DNA of 64,000 nucleotides from Ralstonia sp. TCR112 (GCF_007997035.1 NZ_VOSS01000010.1:1-64000), one strand, 5' to 3'; positions 8,935 through 20,670 are shown, counted from the first letter of the stretch. Numbers and translations: made by a program. The notes: generated by a model from the sequence alone, not told the origin.

Positions 8935-9645
8935 TTACTGGCGAGCGAAGCGAATGACCGACGATTCCACGCCCGTCGACTGCAGGCGGCCGCGCACGGC
9001 GGTCATCTCATCCAGCGAATTGAACGGCCCCAGGCGCACGCGATACATCGTGGTGCCGTTCACCTCGCGCTGCGTCACCTTGGCTTCAAAGCCTTGCATG
9101 GCCAGATTGCCCTTCTGGCGCTCGGCATCTTCGGACGATTTGTAAGCGCCCACTTGCAGGAAGTAGCCCGTCTTGGCGGCATCCTGGCGGGCAATCTCGG
9201 CAATCGGGTCCGTCACGGGTTTTTCGTTGGAGGCGGTGACCGGCGGCTTGGGCGGCTTGGCGGCGGGCGCGCTTGCCGCCTGCGAGGCCGAGCCCGGCTG
9301 GGCCGGATGGATGGTGATGCCCGGCGGCGGATTGTTCTGATCCGGCGCCTGATCGACCGGCTTGGCCGGCACGCGGCTCCACAACGGCGCGTTCGGGTCG
9401 GCTGCCTGCGGCGCGCTGGCTTGCGGCGCGGGCTGAACCGGCGTCGGCAGCGTGTTGACCACGTTGCCTGCTTCGCTCGGCTTGGGCTGCGCGCCGCCAC
9501 GCGACACGAAGGGTACCGGCGCCTTGGTGATGTACACCGCCACCACCACGGCGATCGCCAAACCGACGATCAAGCCCAGCACCAGACCCAGAAACGTGCC
9601 GCCCCGTTGCGAGCGGGCACGGGAAGATTGCGTATTGCGTGCCAT
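8935..9645 (-). CDS. SPOR-domain cell division protein (FtsN-like)
   Basis: This 236-residue protein has a short basic cytoplasmic start, one transmembrane helix (about residues 17-39), a proline- and alanine-rich linker rich in PKP and PAQPG-type segments, and a C-terminal SPOR domain (about residues 160-236; GYFLQVGAYKSSEDAERQK is typical). SPOR domains bind denuded glycan strands at the septum. The architecture is that of FtsN, and its place directly after argS is characteristic in Betaproteobacteria, but the short FtsN activation region cannot be verified by eye. Confidence 0.85.
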   Translation of the reverse strand: MARNTQSSRARSQRGGTFLGLVLGLIVGLAIAVVVAVYITKAPVPFVSRGGAQPKPSEAGNVVNTLPTPVQPAPQASAPQAADPNAPLWSRVPAKPVDQAPDQNNPPPGITIHPAQPGSASQAASAPAAKPPKPPVTASNEKPVTDPIAEIARQDAAKTGYFLQVGAYKSSEDAERQKGNLAMQGFEAKVTQREVNGTTMYRVRLGPFNSLDEMTAVRGRLQSTGVESSVIRFARQ

Positions 9646-9705
9646 GTCGATCCTTCTAGAAGCGCCCGATTATAAGAGCGCCGTGTGATGCCAAATCGTG
9701 CGCGT

Positions 9706-11496
9706 TTACATCTTTTGCGGCGCCGACACGCCGATCACCGCCAGCCCGTTGCGCAGCACCTGACGCGTGGCAGCCAGCAGCGCCAGGCGGGCACGCTTGA
9801 CGGCCTCGTCGTCGACCAGCACGCGATCGGCGTTGTAGAACGCGTGGAAATCGCCTGCCAGGTCGCGCAGGTAGAAGGCGACGGCGTGCGGGGCCAGCTC
9901 GCGTGCGGCGTCGGCCAGCATGTCGGGGAAGGCGGCGAGGCGCTGCACCAGGGCCGTCGCCTGCGGGCTGACGTCCGGGCCTGTCACCGCGGCCAGATCA
10001 GCGGTGGTGAGCGAGGCGGCGTCAACGCCGGCGCGCTCGAACACCGAGCAGATGCGCGCGTGGGCGTACTGCACGTAGTACACCGGGTTTTCGTCGCTTT
10101 GCTTGAGCGCCAGATCGACGTCGAAGACGAATTCGGTATCGGCCTTGCGCGACAGCAGGAAGAAGCGCACGGCGTCGCGGCCACGCGTGAAGCGCGCCGG
10201 CCAGTTCGGCTCGCCGGCTTCCACGCAGGCGCGGATGGTGTCGACGCCGGCTTCGCTGTCGGCGTCGCCGTTGGACCATTCGATCAGGTCGCGCACGGTC
10301 ACGTACGAGCCGGCGCGCTTGGAGATCTTCACCTCGGCGCCGTCCTTCATCACCGTGACCATCTTGTGCAGGACGTAATCGGGGTAGCCCTTCGGGATGC
10401 CGATGTTCAGGCCCTGCAGGCCGGCGCGCACGCGGGCGATGGTGCCGTGGTGGTCGCTGCCCTGCACGTTGATGACCTGCGTGAAGCCGCGTCCCCACTT
10501 GGTCGTGTGGTACGCCACGTCGGGCACGAAGTAGGTGTAGGCGCCGTCGGACTTGCGCATGACGCGGTCCTTGTCGTCGCCGTCGTCGGTCGTGCGCAGC
10601 CACAGCGCACCGTCCTGCTCGTACGTCTTGCCGGCCGCAATGAGCGCGTCCACCGTCTGCTGCACCTTGCCTTCGGTGTAGAGCGACGATTCCAGGTAGT
10701 AACGGTCGAACTTCACGCCAAAGGCTTGCAGGTCGATGTCCTGCTCGTTACGCAGATACGTCACCGCAAAGCGGCGGATGGCCTCGAGGTTCTCGACATC
10801 GCGCTCGCCCGTCACGGGTTCGCCATCGGAGGCGCGTACGGTCTTGCCCGCGAGGTAATCGGCGGCGATGTCGGCAATGTAATCACCGTTGTAGGCGGCT
10901 TCGGGCCAGTTGGCGTCGCCCGGCTTGTAGCCGCGCGCGCGGGCCTGGACGGAGACGGCCAGATTGTGGATCTGGACGCCGGCGTCGTTGTAATAGAACT
11001 CGCGATGGACCTTGTGGCCCTGCCAGTCGAGCAGGCTTGCCAGCGCATCGCCCAGCGCGGCCTGGCGGCCGTGGCCCACGTGCAGCGGACCGGTCGGATT
11101 GGCCGAGACGAACTCCACCAGCACCGGCGCGCCGTCATGCGTGTTGGCGGCGCCGTAGCGATCGCCTTCTGCAAACACGGCGGCGATCACGTCGGCGCGC
11201 GCGGCGGCAGACAGGCGTAGGTTGATGAAGCCGGGGCCGGCGATTTCCACCGCGGCCACGAGGCGCTGGCCGCGAGCATCGGCGCGGATGGCATCGGCGA
11301 TCTTGCCGGCCAGCTCGCGCGGGTTGGTGCCCAGCGGCTTGGCGAGCTGCAGCGCGACGTTGCAGGCGATGTCGCCGTGCGCGGCCTGCTTGGGGCGCTC
11401 CAGGACGATCTCCGGTCGGGCTTGGCCCTCGGGCAGCAGGGAGCCGACGGCGTCGGACAACAATTGGGCGATCGTCTGTTTGTGGGAGGGCAGCAT
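9706..11496 (-). CDS. argS: arginyl-tRNA synthetase
   Basis: This 596-residue class I aminoacyl-tRNA synthetase charges tRNA-Arg. The HIGH-type motif is HVGH (residues 139-142) and the KMSKS-like loop is KISKR. The N-terminal Arg-tRNA recognition domain (about 1-110) and the C-terminal DALR anticodon-binding domain, with its final helices, are complete. The ATG at 11496 gives the normal start [13 protein letters not shown]; the frame is open further upstream, but that part does not look coded. It heads a leftward block with the SPOR protein and dsbA. Confidence 0.96.
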   Translation of the reverse strand: MLPSHKQTIAQLLSDAVGSLLPEGQARPEIVLERPKQAAHGDIACNVALQLAKPLGTNPRELAGKIADAIRADARGQRLVAAVEIAGPGFINLRLSAAARADVIAAVFAEGDRYGAANTHDGAPVLVEFVSANPTGPLHVGHGRQAALGDALASLLDWQGHKVHREFYYNDAGVQIHNLAVSVQARARGYKPGDANWPEAAYNGDYIADIAADYLAGKTVRASDGEPVTGERDVENLEAIRRFAVTYLRNEQDIDLQAFGVKFDRYYLESSLYTEGKVQQTVDALIAAGKTYEQDGALWLRTTDDGDDKDRVMRKSDGAYTYFVPDVAYHTTKWGRGFTQVINVQGSDHHGTIARVRAGLQGLNIGIPKGYPDYVLHKMVTVMKDGAEVKISKRAGSYVTVRDLIEWSNGDADSEAGVDTIRACVEAGEPNWPARFTRGRDAVRFFLLSRKADTEFVFDVDLALKQSDENPVYYVQYAHARICSVFERAGVDAASLTTADLAAVTGPDVSPQATALVQRLAAFPDMLADAARELAPHAVAFYLRDLAGDFHAFYNADRVLVDDEAVKRARLALLAATRQVLRNGLAVIGVSAPQKM

Positions 11497-11671
11497 AAAG
11501 AAACCATGACGCCGGCAGTGCTGAAATGGATTGAAATCCAGTCCTGGCGCCGCCAGTTGCGTTGTTCGGGGAAAAGTACGAAATTTTATCAGGTGAGCCA
11601 CGGTCTCAGAGGTATCCGCCCCCAGTCATGGCAATCCGCGGCCCCAACCCAACCAAGGGAAATAAGAAATC

Positions 11672-11995
11672 ATGATCACCTTTACTTCGCACGCTTCGCA
11701 AAAATTCTCGATGCAGAAGGATCTCGCCATGGTGCTGCTGGGCGTGATCGGCAAGACGCTGGGCGAGCGTGGTGTCATCACGCCCGAAGAAATGCCCCAC
11801 GCCATCGACCGCCTGAAGCGCGCCATCAAGGACGACACCCACCAGGCACATATCAAAGTGGCAGAGCTGTCGGCCTCCGAGCTGGACGAAAACGGCGAAG
11901 AAGAGCCGCCGCACCTTGGTCAGCGGGCCTATCCGCTGCTGCACATGCTGGAAGAATCGCTGGTCGAGCAGTCCAACGTGCTCTGGGGCGTCTGA
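11672..11995 (+). CDS. DUF1840 domain-containing protein
   Basis: This 107-residue protein matches the DUF1840 family, small cytoplasmic proteins common in Burkholderiales, as recognised from MITFTSHASQKFSM at the start and the RAYPLLHMLEESL helix. No catalytic residues are evident and the function is unknown. It is a single gene, divergent from argS, and the downstream hairpin belongs mostly to the opposing gene. Confidence 0.88.
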   Translation: MITFTSHASQKFSMQKDLAMVLLGVIGKTLGERGVITPEEMPHAIDRLKRAIKDDTHQAHIKVAELSASELDENGEEEPPHLGQRAYPLLHMLEESLVEQSNVLWGV

Positions 11996-12012
11996 CCTCC
12001 GGACGCCGGCCA

Positions 12013-12051
12013 AAAAAAATGCCCGGCCGCCAAACGGGGCGGTCCGGGCAT
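12013..12051 (-). terminator. intrinsic terminator of the ferritin-like gene
   Basis: Inverted repeat ATGCCCGG (12019-12026) and CCGGGCAT (12044-12051). Read leftward, a run of eight T residues follows. It lies at the convergent end of the DUF1840 and ferritin-like genes. Confidence 0.8.
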
Positions 12052-12123
12052 CCGGCCACAGCGGGCCGGGAGCGGGGGAGGGGGCTGGCGCGTTGGCCGG
12101 TATCTCGTCTTACTGCATTCGCG

Positions 12124-12681
12124 TTATTGGTCGTGGAGCATGTCGGACAGCTCGTCCGCGTGCTCTTCCTCCACGGCCAGAATCTGTTCCAGCACGCGCC
12201 GCGTGGTGGGGTCTCGGTCCCCGATGTAGCGGATCATCTCCAGGTAGCTGTCGATCGCGATCCGCTCGGCCACCAGGTTTTCCTTGATCATGTCGACCAG
12301 GCCGTCGGCTTCCACGTATTCGGAATGGCTGCGCGTCGACAGGCCCTCCGGGTTGAAGTTGGGCTCGCCGCCCAGTTGCACGATGCGCGTGGCAATGCTG
12401 TCGGCGTGCGCCTGTTCCTCGTTGGCGTGCACCAAAAATTCTGCGGCGATCGGCTCTGCGTTGATGCCTTTGGCCATGAAGTGGTGGCGCCTGTAGCGCA
12501 GCACGCAGATCAGCTCCGTGGCCAGCGCCTCGTTCAGCAGCCGCAGCACGGTCTCCCGGTCGGCTTTGTAGTCTTCGGTCACCGCACCTTCTTCGATGTG
12601 CTTGCGGGCACGTTCGCGCAACGTTTTGATGTCGGTGAGGAAGCTGCTTTCCGAGGGTGCGGCGACGTTGGTCCGGCTCAT
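12124..12681 (-). CDS. ferritin-like (bacterioferritin-type) diiron protein
   Basis: This 185-residue four-helix protein is of the bacterioferritin/ferritin-like type. Diiron ligands are plausible at Glu56 (ATELICVLRYR), Glu89 and His92 (NEEQAHAD), a Glu in KENLVAERIAID, and the final EEEHADE. It is longer than classical bacterioferritin (about 158 residues) because of an N-terminal extension of about 35 residues, and I see no clear heme-binding methionine. It probably stores iron or consumes iron plus peroxide. Neighbours are small stress-type membrane proteins, which suggests stationary-phase or oxidative-stress expression (inference). Confidence 0.8.
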   Translation of the reverse strand: MSRTNVAAPSESSFLTDIKTLRERARKHIEEGAVTEDYKADRETVLRLLNEALATELICVLRYRRHHFMAKGINAEPIAAEFLVHANEEQAHADSIATRIVQLGGEPNFNPEGLSTRSHSEYVEADGLVDMIKENLVAERIAIDSYLEMIRYIGDRDPTTRRVLEQILAVEEEHADELSDMLHDQ

Positions 12682-12723
12682 ATGAATGCTCCTGCGGGGT
12701 GATTGGCGTGGACGTGAAAGGGC

Positions 12724-13152
12724 TTATTCGCTGGCGTCGCGTCGGCTGCTGCCGCCTGCCAGTGCTACTACCAGCCCGATCGCCGCGCCGATCGCCACCG
12801 CAACCCCCACTGACTTGAACGGTGCGCCGGTGATGGTTTCTTCGGTGCGATCGAGTGCCCAGTCCATGCGTTCGCGGGCTTGATGGGCACGGTCGTTGGC
12901 GGCCCGGCGCAGTTGCTCCGCGCGAGCGTGCAGCGTGCGGCTTGCGCGGTTGGCTTCGGTGCTGCCTTCGTCGGTCAGTGTGTGGATGGCGTTTTCGAGC
13001 GAGCGCAGCAAGCTCTGCACGTCTTCCACGGCGGGGCGAGCAGCGTAGCGGGCGTGGTCGACGGCGTCGCTGGCGCTGTTCATGGCGCGGTGCGCGCGAT
13101 CATTGACGTCGTCAATTCGGCTTCGGACGCGGTGGCTGGCAAAGAGTGACAT
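12724..13152 (-). CDS. DUF883 / YqjD-type membrane-anchored protein
   Basis: This 142-residue protein has a long helical, charged N-terminal part (about residues 20-105, rich in Ala, Arg, Asp and Glu and probably coiled coil), one C-terminal transmembrane helix (SVGVAVAIGAAIGLVVALA) and a short basic tail. This is the layout of DUF883 proteins such as E. coli YqjD and ElaB, which tether ribosomes to the membrane in stationary phase. The start at 13152 is preferred over 13167 because an AGGAG ribosome-binding site lies 8 bp upstream. Confidence 0.75.
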   Translation of the reverse strand: MSLFASHRVRSRIDDVNDRAHRAMNSASDAVDHARYAARPAVEDVQSLLRSLENAIHTLTDEGSTEANRASRTLHARAEQLRRAANDRAHQARERMDWALDRTEETITGAPFKSVGVAVAIGAAIGLVVALAGGSSRRDASE

Positions 13153-13295
13153 GGTGAAGCTCCTCATCGTGGCGCCGCGGGAAAACACGCCGGCGGCGCG
13201 GTTGGTTCGCGTGCGATTTCGGCTCGTGCGAAAGCGGGCCGCATGCAAAACCACTTAGCAAGACACGGGCCGCGCTTTCGCGCGAAGGGTCCGCG

Positions 13296-13469
13296 CTAAT
13301 CGACGGCCTTGAAGACCGTGACGCCCAGTACCAGAAACAGCACGAACAGCACCACGAAGATGAAGAACAGGACCTTGGCGATACTCGCCGCGCCTGCGGC
13401 AATGCCGGTAAAGCCCAGCACGCCGGCCACCAGGGAAATGATGGCGAAGATGAGTGCCCATTTCAGCAT
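13296..13469 (-). CDS. DUF1328 small membrane protein
   Basis: This 57-residue protein is almost entirely two transmembrane helices ([19 protein letters not shown] and [21 protein letters not shown]) with a short polar end. It belongs to the DUF1328 family (E. coli YtjA type), tiny inner-membrane proteins of unknown role that are often induced by stress. The ATG at 13469 directly precedes the LKWALIF helix. It sits 143 bp upstream of the DUF883 gene in the same direction. Confidence 0.85.
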   Translation of the reverse strand: MLKWALIFAIISLVAGVLGFTGIAAGAASIAKVLFFIFVVLFVLFLVLGVTVFKAVD

Positions 13470-13675
13470 GTTGTCGTCTCCGGTTCGGATGGATCGGAAT
13501 GCAGGGGACGGCGCATGGGGTGAGGCCGACGCCCTGTCGCGTACTCCCACGCACATCGCGTGCCTGGCCCGGGTGCGCCCCAAGTGTCGCGCGGGGCGCC
13601 CACGCGGTATCATCCGAATTGCCAAAAAAACACAAACGCAACGCGCGCCGCGTCGGGCGGTTTGACGCGTTTCCT

Positions 13676-15133
13676 ATGGGTCTGCACGCCATGCGGTCAT
13701 CCTTGCGCTCCACTCTGCTGCTCGCCGGCGGCATTCTGCTGACGCTCGGGGTGCTGATTGCCTCGGAGACGGGCAACATCCGCCTGAGCCAGGGCTATCG
13801 GCAGGTGATTCAGTCGCAGCAGGCTGAAACCGCCATCAACGAGCTGCTTGCCGAGCTGGTGAACGCCGAGGCCGGCCAGCGCGGTTTCCTGCTCACGGGC
13901 AAGGACGAATACCTCGATCCGTACAACAAGGCCATCCCGCACATCCACGCGTTGATGGCAGAAATTCGCGATCACTACGCCAACGATCCGGACGCGCTCA
14001 AGCTGTTCTCTGAGACGGCGCTGCAGGTCAGCCGCAAGCTCACCGAGATGGAGCTCACGCTGATCTACGGCAAGCGTGACCTGGAAGTGGCGCTCGACCT
14101 TGTGCGCACCGATTTCGGCAAGGCGTCGATGGAAGCGGTGCGGCAGGGGCTGGATCGCCTGCGTCAGCGTGAGATCGCCACCGTGGCCCGCAGCCTGGAA
14201 CACGCCGAGCGCGATCTGGCGCTGTCGCGCTACGGCATTGCGCTGATCACGGCGGTGAACATCATCTTGCTGGTGGTGCTGGGCATGCAGCACGCCAAGC
14301 GCCTCGCCCTGACCGAGCGCGAGCGCGACATGGCCGAAGAGGAAAGCCAGAAACTCGATCGCATGGTGCGCGAGCGCACGCGGCAGTTGTCCGACTTGGC
14401 CGCCCACTTGCAGCGCGTGACTGAAGACGAGAAGACGCGCCTTGCGCGCGAGCTGCATGACGAGTTGGGCGCCATCCTTACCGCCACCAAGATGGATCTG
14501 CATTGGCTGCGCTCACGCATTCACGCCAGCGAGCCCGCGGTGAGCGAAAAGATCACACGCGTGATGGCCCACGTGGATCAGGGCATCCAGATCAAGCGCC
14601 GCCTGATCGAAGACCTGCGCCCGACGATTCTGCTGAACCTCGGCTTGGTGGAGGCGCTCTCCCAATTGACCGAGGACGTCGGCACGCGCAACGGCTGGCA
14701 TACGGAAGTGAGCCTGCCCGACGACATGCCCAAGCTGACCGACGATGCGGCCATTGCGCTGTATCGCATCGTGCAGGAATCGCTGACCAACGCATCGAAA
14801 TACGCGCATGCGACGACCGTATCGGTGGCGCTCGACGTAGATGACGAGGGCGTGCGCTTGCGTGTGCGCGACAACGGACGAGGCTTCCCTGCCGACATCG
14901 AGCGGCGCCGCATGGTTGGCCATCACGGCCTGTTGGGGATGGAGCAGCGGGCCATTGCGCTGGGCGGCACGCTCGTCATCGACTCCATGCCCGGCGGGGG
15001 CGTGACGATCATCGTCGAGCTGCCGCCCAGCGATGCCGTGTTCGACCGCGCTGCCGCCAACGAACCATCGGGCATGCAGGCGCTGACCGGCGGCATCGCG
15101 CCCGCCCCGGGCCACGGGGGCGCGACGGTGTAA
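13676..15133 (+). CDS. CHASE3-domain sensor histidine kinase (NarX/NarL-type)
   Basis: This 485-residue membrane kinase has a transmembrane helix near residues 12-30, a periplasmic CHASE3 sensor (about 40-180; AETAINELLAELVNAEAGQRGFLLTG is typical), a second helix (YGIALITAVNIILLVVLGM), a coiled coil and a HisKA_3 dimerisation domain with phosphoacceptor His261 in RELHDELG. A HATPase domain follows (N-box ESLTNASKYAH, G-box DNGRGF). HisKA_3 kinases pair with NarL-type regulators, and one is encoded about 840 bp away (15970-16602), with a lone receiver between them. Starts at 13676 or 13691 are both possible; neither has a strong ribosome-binding site. Confidence 0.9.
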   Translation: MGLHAMRSSLRSTLLLAGGILLTLGVLIASETGNIRLSQGYRQVIQSQQAETAINELLAELVNAEAGQRGFLLTGKDEYLDPYNKAIPHIHALMAEIRDHYANDPDALKLFSETALQVSRKLTEMELTLIYGKRDLEVALDLVRTDFGKASMEAVRQGLDRLRQREIATVARSLEHAERDLALSRYGIALITAVNIILLVVLGMQHAKRLALTERERDMAEEESQKLDRMVRERTRQLSDLAAHLQRVTEDEKTRLARELHDELGAILTATKMDLHWLRSRIHASEPAVSEKITRVMAHVDQGIQIKRRLIEDLRPTILLNLGLVEALSQLTEDVGTRNGWHTEVSLPDDMPKLTDDAAIALYRIVQESLTNASKYAHATTVSVALDVDDEGVRLRVRDNGRGFPADIERRRMVGHHGLLGMEQRAIALGGTLVIDSMPGGGVTIIVELPPSDAVFDRAAANEPSGMQALTGGIAPAPGHGGATV

Positions 15134-15163
15134 GCCGCCGGGCGTGATGGCATCACCCAAACA

Positions 15164-15188
15164 AAAAAGCCCCGCGATGGGGCTTTTT
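15164..15188. terminator. bidirectional intrinsic terminator
   Basis: The stem AAAAAGCCCC / GGGGCTTTTT (15164-15188, loop GCGAT) lies between the kinase gene (plus) and the entericidin gene (minus) and suits both directions. Confidence 0.85.
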
Positions 15189-15215
15189 GTTTAGGCGATG
15201 TGGCCGGTGGAGGCG

Positions 15216-15356
15216 TTACATCTTCTGCTTGGCGTTGTCGGCGGAATTTTCCAGCTTCTGACCGCCGGTCTGGATGTCCTTGCCGGCGCCGGCCATGGTG
15301 TTGCAGCCGGCCAGGAACATACACGTCAGTGCAAGTGCGGCACACAAGGTCTTCAT
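15216..15356 (-). CDS. entericidin A/B-family lipoprotein
   Basis: This 46-residue small lipoprotein was found by reading the minus strand. It starts MKTLCAALALTCMF, has the lipobox LAGC with Cys18, and ends in a short amphipathic GQKLENSADNAKQKM segment. This is the entericidin family: membrane lipoproteins tied in enterobacteria to stationary-phase lysis (EcnB) and its antidote (EcnA). Only one member is seen here. It stands alone between the terminator shared with the kinase gene and a receiver-domain gene. Confidence 0.85.
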   Translation of the reverse strand: MKTLCAALALTCMFLAGCNTMAGAGKDIQTGGQKLENSADNAKQKM

Positions 15357-15426
15357 CGAACGCTCCTTGGGGTGAGAAATGGCGTTGAGCGCGCGGCGCG
15401 ACGGCAGATGCAGCGCGCGAAGAATC

Positions 15427-15867
15427 TCAGGGGTGGAAATGCTGCGCGGGCTGCTGGCGGGGGCGGCCGACGCCTGCGCGCTCTTCGATCACCTCGAACA
15501 CCTTGTCGAGCTCGAGCGATTTGTCGAAGAAGTAGTTGGCACCGGCTTCAAAGCAGCGCTGCCGGTAAGTCGGCACTTGCGCGTGATTGGTGTAGACGAT
15601 ACGCACGCTGGGCGACGCTTGATCGCGCAACGTTTGGAGGACCTTGAAGCCGTTGCCCTGCCGCAATTGCAGGTCGACGATCACGACGTCGTAGTTGCCC
15701 TGCCCGAGTAGGCCGAGCGCCAGATCTTCGGTGTCTGCCCATTCGACCGTCGCCACGAAGGCGGAAGCCTTGAGGTATTCCAGCACCATGCCGCGAAGCA
15801 CGGGGGAGTCCTCGATCAGGAGGACACGCAGGCCACGGGCGGAGAGGGTGACGGCTTGATCCAGCAT
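15427..15867 (-). CDS. single-domain response regulator receiver protein
   Basis: This 146-residue protein is a receiver domain only. The phosphoacceptor is the Asp in VIVDLQL, the acidic pair is in LLIEDSP, and the conserved Lys is in FDKSLEL. A short glutamine/histidine-rich tail follows and no output domain is present. It lies between the CHASE3 kinase (opposite strand) and the NarL-type regulator (same strand), so it may act as a phosphate sink or protein-binding output in that system, which is inference. Confidence 0.85.
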   Translation of the reverse strand: MLDQAVTLSARGLRVLLIEDSPVLRGMVLEYLKASAFVATVEWADTEDLALGLLGQGNYDVVIVDLQLRQGNGFKVLQTLRDQASPSVRIVYTNHAQVPTYRQRCFEAGANYFFDKSLELDKVFEVIEERAGVGRPRQQPAQHFHP

Positions 15868-15969
15868 GGGTTGATGTTAGCCAGCGCGTTGCCGAGGTGG
15901 TATCAGGCGTTGTCCTACATGCCAGTTGGGTTTGCGGCGCGCCGAGGGGTTTTGGCGCTCCACCGGCGG

Positions 15970-16602
15970 CTACTCGACCAGGCCGTTCTTGATGGCGTAA
16001 TACGTCAGATCGGCATTGGATTTCATGCCCATCTTTTCCAGAATCCGCGTGCGGTACGTGCTGACCGTCTTGACGCTCAGGAACAATTCTTCCGCGATGA
16101 TCGATACCGATTGTCCGCGTGCCAGCTTGCAGAAGATCTGGAATTCACGCTTCGACAGGGTCTGGTGCAGCGGCTGATCGGTCGGCTTTTCCAGGCCGCC
16201 AATCAGCAGCTCAGCCACGGTCGGGCTGACATAGCGACGGCCTTGCGACACGGTGCGAATGGCCTTGACCAGCTCGTCCGGCGCACTTTCCTTGGTCAGG
16301 TAGCCCGATGCGCCTGCGCGGATCAGGTTGATGGCGTACTGGTCTTCCGGGAAGGTCGACAGGATCAGCACCGGCAGATCGGGATGGCGCTGGCGGGCCA
16401 GCTTGAGCGTGTCGATGCCGTTGCGATCGGGCATGGAAATGTCGAGCACCACGACGTCGAAGGCGCCGGTGCGGAGTTGCTCCATCACCTCTTCCCCGCT
16501 GGCCGCTTCCCCCGCGACTTCGATGTCCCGCTCTTCGGACAGGAACTGCCGAAGGCCGGCACGGACGATCTCGTGGTCGTCCGCAATCAGGACGCGAATC
16601 AT
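15970..16602 (-). CDS. NarL/LuxR-type response regulator
   Basis: This 210-residue regulator has an N-terminal receiver (acidic pair in IADDHE; phosphoacceptor Asp near residue 53 in VVLDISMPD; Lys in YLTKES) and a C-terminal LuxR-type helix-turn-helix (LSKREFQIFCKLARGQS and LFLSVKTVSTYRTRILEKM). The start at 16602 gives the usual MIRVLIADDHE N-terminus. It is the probable partner of the HisKA_3 kinase encoded nearby, which reads in the opposite direction. Targets are unknown. Confidence 0.9.
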   Translation of the reverse strand: MIRVLIADDHEIVRAGLRQFLSEERDIEVAGEAASGEEVMEQLRTGAFDVVVLDISMPDRNGIDTLKLARQRHPDLPVLILSTFPEDQYAINLIRAGASGYLTKESAPDELVKAIRTVSQGRRYVSPTVAELLIGGLEKPTDQPLHQTLSKREFQIFCKLARGQSVSIIAEELFLSVKTVSTYRTRILEKMGMKSNADLTYYAIKNGLVE

Positions 16603-16839
16603 GCTGCTCCTTATGAGCGCGCTGGGCGGTCTATCCGACGCCGCGCGCTGCGCTTGTTGGTTCGATACGACAGCAATTGTATCGGACTGTTGCGCCAAAC
16701 CGGGGCTCCTCGTGCCAGCGTGTTCAGGGGAAGTTGTCTGCGTTTCCATAAGAGACCTCGGGAATGTGCATGAATCGCAACATGTCGATGCCTCCCAATG
16801 AGCAATCGGCGTGCCTGGGCGCGTGCGGCCAAAGAAAAT
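16603..16839. other. intergenic stretch between the response regulator and the KTA-rich gene
   Basis: The gap of about 310 bp upstream of the leftward regulator contains the terminator at 16840-16860 for the neighbouring gene and presumably the regulator promoter. I see no convincing coding frame or other motif. Confidence 0.5.
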
Positions 16840-16860
16840 GGGGCGGAAGAGTTCCGCCCC
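16840..16860 (-). terminator. intrinsic terminator of the KTA-rich secreted protein gene
   Basis: The stem GGGGCGGAA (16840-16848) pairs with TTCCGCCCC (16852-16860) around a 3-base loop. Read leftward, ATTTTCTTT follows. Confidence 0.75.
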
Positions 16861-16912
16861 AGAGGGTAGCCAGGATTGCCGGACGGGGCCGGCAGTTCTG
16901 CGCAGTGACGTG

Positions 16913-17338
16913 TTACTTCGTCTGGGTAGTCGCGGCGGCGTTTGCGCCGGCGTCGGCGCTCAGGCCCGCGCCCGTATCAGCCTGGGCAGCCTTGCCCGAC
17001 TTCTCTGCGGACTTTTCCGTCTTGCTGACCGACTTGCCGACCTTGTCTGCGGTCTTGTCGACGCCGGCTTGCGTCTTGGCCTTGCGCTCGTGCGCCGCCT
17101 TGGCGCCGTGCTCGGCCTTGGTGTTCAGTTGGCTCTTGGCGGGCTCGGTGTCCAGTTTGGCGCCGCCGTCCGACTTCGCATCGGCCTTCAGGCCTGCGCC
17201 GGCATTGCCTTGCGCTGGGGCCACGGCAGCCGTGCCGTTGGTTTGCAGCGATGCGCCGGCCGACGGGGTTTGCGCGTTGGCGTAAGCCGAAGCAGCAGCG
17301 ATGGCGATGGCGGACAGGGAGATCAGCAGCTTGTTCAT
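16913..17338 (-). CDS. secreted alanine/lysine-rich hypothetical protein
   Basis: This 141-residue protein begins with a Sec signal peptide (MNKLLISLSAIAIAAASAYANA, cleavage probably near residue 22). The mature part is low complexity: Ala, Lys, Asp, Thr and Gly with repeated KTA/KTE/KSA-like steps (residues about 75-120), probably helical and strongly charged. It should be exported to the periplasm. No family recognised. It has its own terminator and is monocistronic. The composition recalls histone-like or desiccation-type proteins, but that is only a resemblance. Confidence 0.7.
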   Translation of the reverse strand: MNKLLISLSAIAIAAASAYANAQTPSAGASLQTNGTAAVAPAQGNAGAGLKADAKSDGGAKLDTEPAKSQLNTKAEHGAKAAHERKAKTQAGVDKTADKVGKSVSKTEKSAEKSGKAAQADTGAGLSADAGANAAATTQTK

Positions 17339-17533
17339 GGAAGAGACTCCTTTCGTTCTGAACGGCCACGCGAGGGATTCGTCGCGGCATCACTCTGTGT
17401 GTGTGTTGAGTGAATGGGTTCAGTCTATGGAGCCCTTCCGGTTACGACTGTTAGGGGGTGTAAGCCTTTGTAATGTAAGGCACGCCCCTCTTGAAACGTC
17501 GACAAAGCCAATGCGGGCAAGGGTTTGCGGACG

Positions 17534-17564
17534 TAAGACACAGTGTGGATCACACCATGTCTTA
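17534..17564. promoter_or_regulatory. 31-bp imperfect palindrome of unknown role
   Basis: The arms TAAGACACAGTGTG and CACACCATGTCTTA match at 12 of 14 positions around GAT. It sits 17 bp downstream of the metH stop and upstream of the secreted KTA-rich gene. No T run follows it leftward, so it does not look like a plain terminator. It could be an operator or an mRNA-stabilising hairpin. Confidence 0.5.
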
Positions 17565-17581
17565 AACGTCTTGTCACAGAA

Positions 17582-20299
<2,718 letters not shown>

Positions 20300-20316
20300 G
20301 ATGGTGCGGGGTTCGG

Positions 20317-20670
20317 TCAGGCGGCGGCGTATTCGCCGAGCTTCAGCAGGTTGCCGTGCGGGTCGATCACGTAGAGCTCTTTCATGCGCCACGGACGCAC
20401 CGCCGGCGGCGCGAGCTCCAGCCCGCGCGCGGTGAATTCTTCAAGCAGGGCCTGCGTGCTCGGCACACGCAGGTAGCACGAGGTGTGCTCGGCAATGCGG
20501 CGGTCGTCGCACAGCCAGAAATGGATCTCGGCGCCATCGCGGCTGACGATCAGGTAGTCGTCGGCGATCAGCTCCTGCGTGAAGCCGAGCCGCTCCGTGT
20601 AGAAGCGGGCCGACTCCTGCAGGTCCAGCGAGGCCAGCACTGGGATCGTGCTGTCGATGCGCGCCTTCAT
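20317..20670 (-). CDS. VOC-fold (glyoxalase/bleomycin-resistance) protein inside the metH operon
   Basis: This 117-residue protein is a single VOC module: the [22 protein letters not shown] beginning and the [16 protein letters not shown] end are characteristic of the bleomycin-resistance subgroup. Typical metal ligands of glyoxalase I are not clearly all present. It lies between the two methionine-synthase genes, its ATG 1 bp from the upstream stop and its stop 17 bp from the next start, so it is co-translated with them. Role not known; a link to methionine or cobalamin metabolism is inference from position alone. Confidence 0.82.
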   Translation of the reverse strand: MKARIDSTIPVLASLDLQESARFYTERLGFTQELIADDYLIVSRDGAEIHFWLCDDRRIAEHTSCYLRVPSTQALLEEFTARGLELAPPAVRPWRMKELYVIDPHGNLLKLGEYAAA

